Origin: Eurosta solidaginis
Taxonomy: Eukaryota; Arthropoda; Insecta; Diptera; Tephritidae
Length of the DNA: 64,000 nucleotides
Reading direction: 5' to 3'
Assembly: GCF_040869045.1 (NCBI RefSeq)
Contig: NC_090319.1
Span: 14,712,314-14,776,313, forward strand
Shown here: piece by piece, positions 20,631 through 31,603 of the stretch
Layout of the letters: every line of letters starts with the position of its first letter
How positions within the stretch are numbered: position 1 is the first letter of the stretch
Notes under the pieces: generated by a model
Database searches by the model: none
What the model was told of the DNA's origin: nothing
What the model saw: only the letters and a program-made list of their open reading frames with translations
Translations under genes and position numbers: made by a program

Positions 20631-20825
20631 ATCGACTACTGAGTGGAAAATCATTCTAACTCGGCTGAACGCCCCATTTCAGAACTTTTTTCATACACGC
20701 TGCAGCTCACGTCAAAGCGTATAGAATTTTTTTCTAAGATAGAGCTTTCTCGAAATGGCAGATGAGATATGGTGATATTCCAATCAGCAGTCGCAATGGC
20801 GATATTTCTTTTTGTGTTAACTTCG

Positions 20826-20831
20826 AATAAA
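20826..20831 (+). terminator. Poly(A) signal of protease homologue 1
   Basis: AATAAA about 195 bases after the stop codon, conserved at 56,570-56,575 in the second copy. It implies an mRNA of roughly 1.05 kb. Confidence 0.5.
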
Positions 20832-21036
20832 TGTTTATATATACGATATAAAAAAATGTGTTTTCGGTTGTTTTTTATTTGTGAGATCAAACTTTATTCT
20901 TAGCTTCAAACTTCCCTCGGTAATGAATAGGCCATGCGATAAAAAGCAAATTGCGGAGTAAGTACTTTACGGCCCTGGCAATCTCCGTATATGAAGTAAT
21001 AATAGTACTAAAAGCTCGAAAATATTTAGGTAGGTC

Positions 21037-21264
21037 CTAAGTACTAATCATCACACTCCTCGTCAATCTAGGGCGTTGATCAAGCAATTAAATAAAAGCG
21101 TTGGGCGGGTGAAATTTCCAAAAATGTGAGGTGCAGCATAACCTTCTTAAGGTTCAGTTGGTCTTATATATGACTACCAAAATAAATTTCACGCGTCCAA
21201 TGCTTTTATTTAATTGTCTGATCGACGCATTAGATTGATGAGGAGTGTGAGTACTAGTACTTAG
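21037..21264. mobile_element. Small MITE with about 75-bp terminal inverted repeats
   Basis: Left arm CTAAGTACTA...CACACTCCTC..TCAATCTA and right arm TAGATTGATGAGGAGTGTG..AGTACTTAG are inverted, continuing inward through AATTAAATAAAAGCRTTGG. The 228-bp element has no coding capacity. The second-block copy (56,780-56,955) has lost its right arm through a deletion. Superfamily not determined. Confidence 0.75.
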
Positions 21265-21830
21265 TTTAGGTTGAACTGGCCGGTCCATGAGGACCTCACA
21301 TAGACTGAATGGGTGCGTAGTATTACCAGAAGTTTGTTTTAACGACTTATGTTATAAAATAACTCCGTCGTCTTGGCAAATACCAGAAGCTTCCCAGGAC
21401 TTAAGCCACTTGCTGCTTCTAGATCTGACAGCTGTATCAATCCTATTAGCTGGAGTCTTAGCCTGGCAAACGCAGGGCACGAGCACAGAAGGTGCTCGAT
21501 CGTTTTCTCCTCCAGCCCGCACTTGCTACATCTGCTATCACTGACCAAGCATAATTTAAAGGCTTGCGACGCCAGAAGGCAGTGTCCAGTCAGAATACCC
21601 GTCACGAGTCTACAGTCCTCTTTCTTTTATTGATAGAAGCAATTTTGTTCGTCTATAGTTGTAAGACCTACACATAATCTTCGACACATTACAGGCCCGC
21701 GCTTGAACCCAAGCCTTTCCTGCTTGGTCGATCGTGTGCACCTCTCACCTTCGCTTAATCTCGCTGAGTCTAATTGGGATGTCTACGCAGCAAGATTCAA
21801 GGGATGCGCCCTTTTTGGCTAGTTCATCCT
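21265..21830 (-). pseudogene. 3' end fragment of a Jockey-like LINE, copy 1
   Basis: Translated right to left, it gives the region after RNase H: a K-R-R / RRTKLLL linker, then GILTGHCLLASQAFKLCLVSDSRCSKCGLEEKTIEHLLCSCPAFARLR (written here as motifs ILTGHC, C-x2-C and EHLLCSCPA), the usual C-terminal zinc-like C-x2-C...H...C signature. The longest open part is 21,339-21,605. Upstream RNase H and RT are missing. Matching fragment at 56,956-57,370. Confidence 0.75.
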
Positions 21831-22192
21831 ATATAATTTTAGTCCTTTTTTCCACTCAACACTCCACTGAACCACACATGTTACAGACAGTAGCAAATAA
21901 ATCAGAAAAAATGAAAAGGATTCCAACTATAATAAAAGTATAAAAATTATTTAAAAGTATAAAAATTATTTCTTTAACAAAATGTAGCTGCGATGACGCG
22001 AATCGACCGAGTCGTATGAAAGTTATACAAATTTTGTTTTATGTTTATAAATGAATGTATATGTGGTGTGACAATTTATATGTGTGAATGTGTTAGTGTT
22101 AGTGTGTGGTGTGTTAAGTGGGTGGCAGGGTTGCACCTGCTAGTGTGATGGGTCACGCGCGCTTAGCCATCCCGACCCCCCTAGGCGAGATG
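21831..22192. other. Non-coding stretch downstream of the zinc-knuckle ORF
   Basis: AT-rich with TG-rich runs (GTGTTAGTGTTAGTGTGTGG). It may be the 3' UTR of the ORF at 22,193-22,885 or part of a BEL long terminal repeat. With the other LTR outside the window, neither can be shown. Confidence 0.3.
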
Positions 22193-22885
22193 TCAACCTA
22201 GTAGTCTCTGCAGATGCTGCAACGTTTCCACCACGTTTTTAAGCCCGGTTGGGTTAAGAGAGCGTTGCCGTGCTGGATACCGATGAGTTGCTGGTGCTGG
22301 AGAGCGATATCGGGCCCCAGGATGTGCCCATTGCCTTGGACGATGGTCTTGCTGCCAATGTGGACGCCGTGCCGGCGTATTGTGGTGTGTGTGCGGCCGT
22401 TGTCGCATGATGTTTCGAGTGTGTCGTGTAGGTGGTGCCACGGGAACGTTGCGCCTCGCCGGGCGATGTAAAAGAGTATGGTGCGGCCTGTTGCACAGTT
22501 GGCACAGGCCGATGGAGGTGCAAGCTTCCGTGGCATTCCATAGTGCCAAGCAATTAAGGCAATATCCATGCGCTTGTGCCACTTGCTGCCGTTGCGTTGG
22601 TTGCATGCCCCTAAAGATTGCACATAGGCGTAGCGCGTGTGGACGGCAACACAGTGGGCAACGCACGCCATGTGCCGCCACTGGATCGCTAACTGGAGCC
22701 GGAGATGCGGCCACTGTATCGGCCCCTGGTATGGTTCGGCGAACCGTTACGCTCGATGGGGCTGCTGCCCTGGTAACATTGGTGCGAGGTTGTGCGGTTG
22801 GCGGCGCTTTTGGGCATGGTACGATTACAGCTGAACGGATAGCTAGTGTCGGGGCGATTTGGTCGGTTTCCATATACATGTTCAT
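22193..22885 (-). CDS. Gag-type zinc-knuckle protein downstream of BEL integrase, copy 1
   Basis: A 230-residue open frame, GC-rich against AT-rich surroundings. Residues 76-140 carry the BEL/Pao Gag knuckle pattern: CPLC...HALRLCAIFRGM, YCLNCL, then CQLCNRPHHTLLH. The N-terminus is Ala/Pro/Thr-rich and the C-terminus His/Arg/Pro-rich. The same pattern occurs in the true gag at 62,882-63,292, but this protein is not a copy of it. It sits after the integrase in the same direction, where an env-like gene could lie. It could be an accessory ORF, a gag piece of another element, or a host gene derived from gag. Intact in both blocks; copy 2 has lost a few residues in the middle knuckle. Confidence 0.65.
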   Translation of the reverse strand: MNMYMETDQIAPTLAIRSAVIVPCPKAPPTAQPRTNVTRAAAPSSVTVRRTIPGADTVAASPAPVSDPVAAHGVRCPLCCRPHALRLCAIFRGMQPTQRQQVAQAHGYCLNCLALWNATEACTSIGLCQLCNRPHHTLLHRPARRNVPVAPPTRHTRNIMRQRPHTHHNTPARRPHWQQDHRPRQWAHPGARYRSPAPATHRYPARQRSLNPTGLKNVVETLQHLQRLLG

Positions 22886-23077
22886 CTGTTTGGAGAACGA
22901 ATGGACTTTAGCGTCTCACAAGGGCGTATTGAGTGCTTGATAGAAGCAACTTTATGTACATATGTAAATATGTAAATATAAATATTGTTTTTACCATTTA
23001 AGCGGTTTTTCGATTGGTTATTAAAGCATATTCATTTAGATCGGTAATTTGTTTAGATTTGGTTTATTTTTATGATA

Positions 23078-24073
23078 TTAGATATTTGTGTGATCAATAT
23101 TATCAGCATTAGGGTCGATACGTGAAAAGCAAAGCTTTACGAGTGGTCGAATGAGTGTACCGTTTGGCGTACGCAGGTCAACTACTCGGATGTGACCGTC
23201 GGAGCCATAGTGTACCTTTTCAATGCGACCTAGCCGCCATTCAGTTGGATGGAGACATTCGTCATGAATTAGGACGCATTCTCCAATTTTTGGGGCTTCT
23301 TGTGTATTTTTCCATCGATATCGTTTAAAGAGGTCTTTTAGATATTCCTCCTTCCATCGGCGACTGAATTCGTGATGTATAATTTTAATCCGTTCCCATC
23401 GATTTATGAGGGATAGTGAGTCCACATTTGCGTGAGGGGTAGCCAGAAGTGGAGCTCCTCTTAGAAAATGCCCAGGAGTAAGAGCTGTAAAATCGGAGGG
23501 GTCTTGCGAGAGCGCTGAGTGTAGCCGTGAATTTAGAACGGCTTCCACTCGTATTAAAAGAGTCGTAAACTCTTCAAATGTAAATCTGTTATTGCCAGCT
23601 GTTTTCTTAAAATGTAATTTAAATCTCTTTGCTGCTGATTCCCATAGTCCGTCCATGTGTGGTGCACTGGGGGAATAAATTGCCAATTAATGCCTTGGGG
23701 TGCGTATTTTTTAATGATTTCCGGCGAGAATTGCTTGGCGAATTGGATGAACTCCTTTTCGGTGGCTCTTTTTGCACCGATAAAGGTCTTTCCATTGTCG
23801 CTCATGATTTTTGATGGAAATCCTCGCCGTCCGACAAAGCGTGCAAATGCCGCGAGAAAAGCTGAAGTGGTAAGATCAGAACATAACTCTAGGTGCACCG
23901 CTTTTGTAGTAAAACAAACAAAGACTGCCACGTAACCCTTCGTTATGGTAGAAGATCTTAGCATCGAGGCATTTAGCTGGGAAGGTCCGGCAAAATCAAC
24001 ACCAGTAATAGTGAAGGGCAGAGTGAAATTGCAGCGCTCAGGTGGTAGAGCTGCCATGATCTGCGCGCGCATT
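23078..24073 (-). pseudogene. BEL/Pao integrase, C-terminal part, copy 1
   Basis: Integrase core and the BEL-specific C-terminal domain (DUF5641-like). Core motifs: GVDFAGP with the first Asp near 23,998, SDNGKTF with the second Asp near 23,800, and LWESAAKRF with the Glu near 23,637, now in a different frame because of a frameshift near 23,660. The tail has TPGHFLRG, INRWERI, RWKEEYL, and W-R-LGRI. The frameshift is also present in copy 2, so the element was dead before duplication. The zinc-binding HHCC part and everything upstream are missing here: the sequence breaks at 24,073 into a dispersed repeat, whereas copy 2 continues. Confidence 0.85.
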
Positions 24074-25090
24074 TTTTATACTCAGTTGAGCAGAGCTCAC
24101 AGAGTATATTAAGTTTGATTGGATAACGGTTGGTTGTACATATATAAAGGAATCGAGATAGATATAGACTTCCGTATATCAAAATAATCAGGATCGAAAA
24201 AAAATTTGATTGAGCCATGTCCGTCCGTCCGTCCGTCCGTCCGTCCGTTAACACGATAACTTGAGTAAATTTTGAGGTATCTTGATGAAATTTGGTATGT
24301 GGGTTCCTGAGCACTCATCTCAGATCGCTATTTAAAATGAACGATATCGGACTATAACCACGCCCACTTTTTCGATATCGAAAATTTCGAAAAACCGAAA
24401 AAGTGCCATAATTCATTACAAAAGACCGATAAAGCGACGAAACTTGGTAGATAAGTTGAACTTATGACGCAAAATAGAAAATTAGTAAAATTTTGGACAA
24501 TGGGCGTGGCACCGCCCACTTTTAAAAGAAGGTAATTTAAAATTTTGCAAGCTGTAATTTGGCAGTCGTTGAAGATATCATGATCAAATTTGGCAGGAAC
24601 GTTACTCTTATTACTATATGTACGCTTAATAAAAATTAGCAAAATCGGAGAAGGACCACGCCCACTTTTAAAAAAAAATTTTTTTTAAAGTAAAATTTTA
24701 ACAAAAAATTTAATATCTTTACAGTATATAAGTAAATTATGTCAAGATTCAACTCCAGTAATGATATGGTGCAACAAAATACAAAAATAAAAGAAAATTT
24801 AAAAATGGGCGTGGCTCCGCCCTTTTTCATTTAATTTGTCTAGGATACTTTTAACGCCATAAGTCGAACAAAAATTAACCAATCCTTTTGAAATTTGGTA
24901 GGGGCATAGATTTTATGGCGTTAACAGTTTTCTGTGAAAATGGGCGAAATCGGTTGATGTCACGCCCAGTTTTTATACACAGTCGTCCGTCTGTCCTTCC
25001 GCATGGCCGTTAACACGATAACTTGAGCAAAAATCGATATATCTTTACTAAACTCAGTTCACGTACTTATCTGAACTCACTTTATCTTTG
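24074..25090 (-). mobile_element. GTTCGG-hairpin family fragment next to BEL copy 1
   Basis: Reverse complement of about 9,530-10,515: TATACTCAGTTGAGCAGAGC at the BEL junction, five tandem CCGTs (24,220-24,245), and CACGCCCACTTTT blocks. The minisatellite end is missing. The same BEL position is uninterrupted at 59,528, so this is an insertion or a recombination junction specific to block 1. Confidence 0.75.
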
Positions 25091-25091
25091 T

Positions 25092-28000
25092 TGTATAAAA
25101 ATTGTGTGCAGTTCGATCTATTTTTTGATTAAAAAGTAATTTAGCTTTCTAATCTGAATACTTGTACCATTGTTTAGCCTTAATCAAATCTAGTTACATT
25201 TTCTTTAAGGATAGGTAAATGGGTTTTTAATTCATATGTTAGATTTTTTATATCGCATGTTTTATTCTACTTATAATACTATTACTTGTCAATATTAAAT
25301 TTTTTAAAAACCTTGCAAACAAAAAGTTATATCTTTTTTTCATGGCATATTATGTCAGTAATTTTTCGGCACTACATGAGCTTGTGATTGTTTAATAGTT
25401 TAATAACAAAAACGGCTGCGCATAACCGCGATTTTTTGAGTAGTGATCAATTTTGTAAGAGACTGATTCCCTTATTGGCGAAAGGTGGCAGCCTTGTGAA
25501 AATAGCCTAAGTGGCAACACCTAGGTGAAAGGTCTCAGAATGTAATACTATGTGAATGTACCAAATTTGATTCAAATCGGTTAAGCCGTTTCCGAGATGG
25601 TAGTGGATATATAGATAAATATAAAAAAGAAGGTGAGGTGGCAACCCTAAGTGGAAACCCTTCTAAAAAATCACAATGGAAATGCGGAGTAAAATACTTT
25701 TCGTTTGATACCAATATTGACATACTTCATGTAATATCAAAAAATGGCTACGGGTCTATCCGAAACCGGGAGCCCGATCCATAGTAATTCTGCGCGGAAC
25801 ACCATTAATTTACTGTCAAATATTTCCTTTCATAACAATGAAGTTAGACAATCACTTCTTGAACAGAAATAACTGCTGTTTTAATTTTGGCCAGCTAGAT
25901 TGTTCAAATTCCCCACCGTGCGTCCGTCCATCTGCCCGTAAACACGATAACTTGAGTAAATTTTGAGGCATCTCAATGGAATGTGGTACGTAAGTTCCTG
26001 GGCACTCATCTCAGATCGCTATTTGAAATGAACGAAATCGGAACATAACCACGTACACTTTTTCAATATCGAAAATTTCGAAAAACCGAAAAAGTGCGAT
26101 AATTCATTACCAAAGATGGATAAACTTATGAAACTTGGTAGGTGGGTTGGCCTTATGACGCATATTAGAAAATTAGTAAAATTTTGGACAATGGGCATGG
26201 CACGGCCCACTTTTAAAGGAAGGTAATTTAAAAGCTTTGCTAGCTATAATTTGGCAGCTGAGTGTGTTATGTTCGGTTACACCCGAACTCAGCCTTCCTT
26301 ACTTGCTCAGTAGCGGTTTATGCGAGCTTTACCGAACTCTGGATAGACTAAGCGTTACCTCATCCTTCAACAAAACCCACCTCATAAAGTTATTTTTCCC
26401 TTTGTGGGACCCTACATTCTCTAGCAAACACATAAAAAAGTTAAAGTCTCATTAACCCTTTGAACAAGTCATTGATTATATCATCCCACTTAAGTTCGAG
26501 CAGTGTTGTTACTCAAAAGTTATTTCACTGCTCTGGTTATGTGACGGTATAAGATAGAACATATTAGAAGTTTGAAAACACACGAAACTAATTAAGTGTA
26601 CTTTTTGTTCTTTTCATAAAAATATTTACAAAGCTAATATAATAAGAAATTTCTATAGAAATGTCATTTTAAAACCGTGTATAAATAATTTGTATTTTGC
26701 ATCATTAAGGGCATTGAAATTTTAATTAGGCACTTCTAGCCAACAATTTACTCAAGGTTAAATGGGTTGAGTCAATATTCAATTACTAGAGGTTTGTTCT
26801 CCAATGAGACAGAGCTTTGACACACGCAAATTTAACAAGTAAGAACGGGACTGTCTTCGGCTGTGCCGAAGACGTCATACCCTTCATGAATGGAGCTGAA
26901 CAATAATTTTATTCATAATATCCAAATAATCGGCTGTATAAGGTAAGAAATATATAGTGAACAGATGTACATACCTAAGCGCTTTTTAAGATAAATATAA
27001 AATTAAAAAAAAAAATAATAATAAAAAAATTTTAAGCACTTCCTTTATATAACTGCACACAAATCAGCAAAAACTGTCTCCTTATATAAAGACATATTCT
27101 TGCTAAACTTTGATTTTTAAATTTTGACATAGAAATTGCAAATATGTTTATAAGAAGTAAAAATATAAAAGTGGAGCGCACATTACTTGGATTGGAAAGT
27201 TGGTAGGAAAGGAGATATTATTAGTCAATCAATTGTGCTTCATTTTTATATTTTCATTTCTCATAACTATTTGTGCAATCTCTATGTCAAAATTTAAAAA
27301 TCAAAGTTTAGCAAGAATATTTCTTTATATAAGGAGACATTATTCGCTGATTCTTGCCCATTTATGCATTTATTAAAGGAGGTGCTTAAAAATATTTTAT
27401 TTTATTTTTATTTTCTCCTTTTCTTACATTTTCCCGGCGTCTTATCCTATCTGTGAAGCTTTACAGTTGTAGCTGAATGAGAACTTACATAAAAATTAAA
27501 TCCCAAAATTCCCTCCGTCTCGTACGATTTTTCTAAATATCTCATCCCGTGCGCCCCAAGCGAATCTTTTTTATCGTGTCATCGGCTGTCATATACCTCT
27601 GAATTAAGTTTGAAATTTCAAGTCTCTAGCTCAGCGCGAAGTTACTTAAAAGCTGGTTTGAGAATTTTCAAATTCTTATCTAATTATTTAGATCCGTGCG
27701 CCACCTAACGGATTTTTTTCCTTTTTGTTGCGTTGTCACGGTGTTCTAAGCTATGTGTAAAGTTTCACTTTTGTAGCTCAATGAGAAATTACTTAAAAAT
27801 CGATTGCAAGATTTGTTTGAAAAGCGGACAAACATTCAACCGGCCTAATATAAAGTAAGTAAAATAGGTTGGTACTTCGTGTGAGGATGTAAAGTTTCAC
27901 GTTTTTTGTGGTCTGCATGTAAAAACTATGACCACGAATTACTTATTTCAATAATATATGATGTAAGCGTAAGCATTTGGTGAAATTTGGAGCTTCTAAA

Positions 28001-29363
28001 TGTTAAAATGGGGCAGAAATTGCGAAACGTTTCGTATTTGAACAATCGGTTGTATGAGATATATACTACATATATCACCGATCTCTATGACTTCTTCAGA
28101 CAACAATATATGCTATATACGTAAGCATTTGGTGAAATTTGATGGTTCAATCTGATAAATTGAGGAAAATATGACAGAATTCGTCTTTTTATGCAAAATC
28201 GGTTTTATATCCCCCCAGATATACTATAGATGTACGATCCGGCCGGTTCCGATGAATGCCTAATAGGACACCTAAATATACCCGCTCACCAAATTTTATC
28301 AAGACATCTCAAAAATTGAGGGAATAGTTTGCATACAAACAGACAGACGGATAGACGGACATGGCTAAATCAAATCAGCTCTTCATCCTGATAATTTCGG
28401 TATACTTAATAGTGGGTCTATCTATTCTCCGTTATGGACTTACAATTTTGAGATTCGTGACGAAGTTAATATACCATTTCATTTTCGTGTAGAGCTTACG
28501 ATTTCTCGAACCTGTTCGAGAAGAGATTGCTCGCGAGTCTCGCGTTCTAGCGAGATTCTCCAATCTCGAATTACTCGTAAGGCTCGCGAGCTTCTCGACA
28601 TTCAATTTAATCGATTCGTCGGCTGTTTTATATAGAGCTTATGATTTCTTCAGGAGCACAAGCGAAATTTCCACAAAGCAACAACTAAAAACGGCGAAAT
28701 GTATAGAATATTGCCAATGCAGCGACTGAATTGAAAATCGAGAAGCTCGCGAGTATTACGAGTATTGCGAGTATTTCGAGACTCGAGAATCTCGCGAGAA
28801 GCCTTGTTCTCGATGTCTCGTTAAAAAGATAAAATATTGTGAACAAAATTATATGTATAACAAATATGTTTAGAGTTAAATGTCATTGGAAAGCAATATA
28901 ATCAACAAAAAATTCACAAGTAAAGAAACTAACTGTATGAATACTGCCCATACAGCAATTAAGTTTAAGTCGAGAAGCTCGCAAGATTTACGAGTACTTC
29001 GAGACACGAGAATCTCGCGAGAAGACGAGTTCTCGATTTATCGGTTCCCGAAAATCTCGCTTGTGTTCGAAAAGAAAGTGTAAGCTCTATTTTCATGAAA
29101 GGTATAAACATCTGGACGGGTTGCTGAAACAAGTGAAACTAATTAAGAGTACGCATTGTTTTTTTCATAAAAATACAAAGCAAATATAATAAGAAATTTC
29201 TATAGAAATGTCATTTTAAAAACGTGTATAAATATTTTGTATTTTGCATCATTAAGGGCACTGAAATTTTAATTAGGCAATTCTAACCAAACATTTACTC
29301 AAGGTTAAGTGGGTTCAGTCATGATTCAATTATCAGGTGTTTGTTCTCCAATGATGACAGAGC
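25092..29363. repeat. Dispersed repeat block with X copy B
   Basis: Matches 43,298-47,567 throughout in the same direction, offset about 18.2 kb. It begins with TTGTATAAAAATTGTGTGCA, then carries a GTTCGG-family fragment (25,910-26,310 with hairpin 26,271-26,288), an unassigned 330 bp, and the full X unit: CTTCGGCTGTGCCGAAG near 26,856, foldback 27,000-27,410, and CTCGCGAG-rich 28,490-29,060. Short ORFs such as 25,535-25,723 have no recognisable family and are treated as chance. Confidence 0.75.
27000..27410. repeat. Long imperfect inverted repeat (foldback) in X copy B
   Basis: Same structure as 4,820-5,240: about 180-bp arms, inner ends AAAGTGGAGCGCA and TGTGCTTCATTTTT. Slightly more decayed than in copies A and C. 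Confidence 0.7.
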
Positions 29364-29900
29364 AACCCTGGTCTACCTTTATGGCGATATCTGGAAAAGG
29401 CGTTCACCTATAGAACTAAGGCCAACGCCCTTTTAAAATACTCATTAACACTTTTCATTTGATACCCATATCGTACAAACAAATTCTAGAGTCACCCCTG
29501 GTCCACCTTTATGGCGATATCTGGAAAAGGGGTCCACCTATAGAAATAAGGCCCACGCCCTTTTAAAATACTCATTAACACTTTTCATTTGATACCCATA
29601 TCGTACAAACAAATTCTAGAGTCACGCTGGTCCCCCTTTATGGCGATATCTCGAAAAGGCGTCCAGCTATAGAACTAAGGCTCACTCCCTTTTAAAATAC
29701 TCAATAACACTTTTCATTTGATACCCATATCGTACAAACAAATTCTAGAGTCACCCCTGGTCCACCTTTATGGCGATATCTCGAAAAGGGGTCCACCTAT
29801 ATAACTAAAGCCCACGCCCGTTTAAAATACTCATTAACACTTTTCCTTTGATACCCATATCGTACAAACAAATTCTAGAGTCACCCCTGGTCCACCTTTA
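29364..29900 (-). repeat. 130-bp minisatellite, left part, broken by LINE-B
   Basis: About four units (CCACCTTTATGGCGATATC...) in reverse orientation relative to 8,640-9,200. The repeat stops at CACCTTTA (29,893-29,900) and resumes at CACCTTTA (41,668-41,675) beyond LINE-B, so those 8 bases are the LINE target-site duplication. Confidence 0.85.
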
Positions 29901-31543
29901 GGTTAGGTTAGGTTAAAGTGGCTGCCTCCGCTGTCCGAGCAGAGACTCACGTAGGCCGTTGTGGCCGGTTGTGCTACCACGCGGGGCCCCCCCTATTTCC
30001 TGTTACCATTACTTTCGAAGATGAAGAAGAAAGTTTAAACCCCAGTGAGGCTAAACCAGCGCGTTTGCCTATTGAAACGCAAGATGTCGTTTGGGTTTAT
30101 AGATTCAAGTTCCGCAAGGCGCCCAAAAGAGTGTCTGTAGAGGCATTGGTACCTAGTTTTTGGCAGTTCGGGACAGTGGCACAGATAGTGCTCAACACTT
30201 TCTATCTCCTCCTCGTCCCTACAGCTGCGGCAGAAGTCATTTGTCTGCATGCCCATATAGGCACCGTGAGTGCCCATGGGACAGTGACCTGTAAGAAGGC
30301 CCACTAGTGGGCTTATAGAGATACGGTTAAACAATATAACCGATCGCGATCTCTTTTCATCCAGCTTAGGCCAGATTTGCCTGGACATAATACATGTAGG
30401 TTCCTTGGCCCATCTGGTGTTTGTCTGATCCGTGAAAAGAGATTGCAGGTAGTATTTGCAAGTGTTTAGAGGAGGCCTGGCCCAACCAGCGGAGGTTATT
30501 GTTTGCAGGTTGGTGCCTTCTTTAGCTAGCTCATCCGCGGCGCAGTTTCCTGAGATATCACAGTGGCCAGGAACCCATATTATGTTTAGGTAGCTATTTT
30601 CAGCTAGTTTGTTGAGGGTTTCTCTGCACTTCAATGCCACTAGTGACGAGGTGTTACTGCATTGCAGGGATTTTATGGCAGCTTGGCTCTCAGAGAAAAT
30701 TGAAATAGAATTGGTCACCTGCAGCTTAGCAAGATAGAGTGCTGTTTCCCAGATAGCTATGAGTTCAGCCTGAAAAACACTGCAGTGATCGGGTAAGCGA
30801 AAGCTCTCGCTTAGATTGAGCTTCTGCGAGAATATTCCGCTGCCGACTCTGTTGTTTAGTTTAGAGCCATCTGTAAAAACGGAGATTTCGTGTGATCCCG
30901 GCTCCACGCCGTTTGCCCACTCGTTCCTCTCTGGGATTCATGTGGAAAATTTGTTGTCACAGCAAGGGGACGACGTTGTATGGTCCAATTTCAAGAAAGT
31001 TTCGGGGACTTGCTTCAGGATCCGGGTGTGACCAAACCTGCAGTCCCTCCATGGTTCGATAGCATTGAGCCTTGCCGCGTTGCAGGAGGCACAGTATCTA
31101 CCATATAGATCAGTTGGGAGAAGGAATAATATGGTTTCAAGAGCTTTGGTGGGAGTGGAGGGAAGGGCGCCGCTGGTAAGCATTGCCGCCATCCTCTGAA
31201 CTCTCGTTATTTTTCTCTTGTTAGATTCGATATCGTGTGCCGTCCACCATAGGGTGACGGCGTAGAAGAGTATGGGTCTCACCACTACCGTGTAGATCCA
31301 ATGCACTATGCGTGGCTGGAGACCGCACCTTTTTCCGATTGCCGACTTACAAGCGTAGCTTGTGGCTTTTCTGGATCGTTCCATCACATTTCGCTTCCAG
31401 TCAAGCCTCCTGTCTAGAATAACTCCGAGATGTTTAACCTTGGTAGAGAGTTTGATTTCCCTCCCGTTTAGGGACGGGAGGGTAAATACCGGTATAATTC
31501 GTTTGCGGGTAAAAAGCACCATCTCAGTTTTTTCACTGCTGAT
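29901..31543 (-). pseudogene. LINE-B ORF2 3' part: RT thumb, RNase H, C-terminus and 3' UTR
   Basis: RT thumb (VKHLGVILDRRLDW, GKRCGLQPRIVHWIYTVVVRP) at 31,540-30,941, then RNase H at about 30,907-30,450 (FTDGSK, FQAELIAIWE, IFSESQAAIKS, WVPGHCDISGN), then the C-terminal zinc-like region (LLTGHCPMG, C-x2-C, EHYLCHCPE) to a stop at 30,035. The two halves are in one frame, separated by one TGA at 30,938-30,940. The third RNase H acid is Glu in SES instead of the usual Asp. The 3' UTR (29,901-30,034) ends in CTAACCTAACCTAACC on the element strand. A 174-bp copy of this end is at 47,843-48,018. Confidence 0.88.
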
Positions 31544-31603
31544 AGATAGATAATTAATTGAGGATCGCACTGCGACCATTGGTCTATTGTGCCCTCAACT
31601 GCT

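Larger units (their letters stand above)
12071..24073 (+). repeat. Large duplicated block, copy 1
   Basis: From the 129-bp array to the BEL integrase, this block matches 48,019-59,528 in order and orientation, with the array, hAT MITE, Helitron, protease homologue, MITE, LINE scrap, zinc-knuckle ORF and integrase all paired. The offset is 35,745 at the protease gene. Identity by eye is about 96-99 percent depending on the part. Confidence 0.93.

Noticed and set aside
22380..22940. Plus-strand ORFs across the zinc-knuckle gene (also 58,139-58,477)
   Set aside because: Antisense shadows of a GC-rich minus-strand ORF that shows clear knuckle motifs.
25535..25723. Short ORFs in the X blocks (also 43,745-43,933, 26,019-26,210, 44,228-44,419) as conserved small genes
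   Set aside because: They are similar only because the blocks are duplicated, lie in known repeat sequence and match no family I recognise.
29901..29918. TTAGGTTAGGTTAGG as a telomere or telomeric insertion
   Set aside because: Only three units, at the exact 3' end of a LINE with a target-site duplication, and repeated at the same LINE position at 47,843.
30035..30907. Independent RNase H gene
   Set aside because: It is in frame with the RT thumb upstream across one TGA and belongs to LINE-B.
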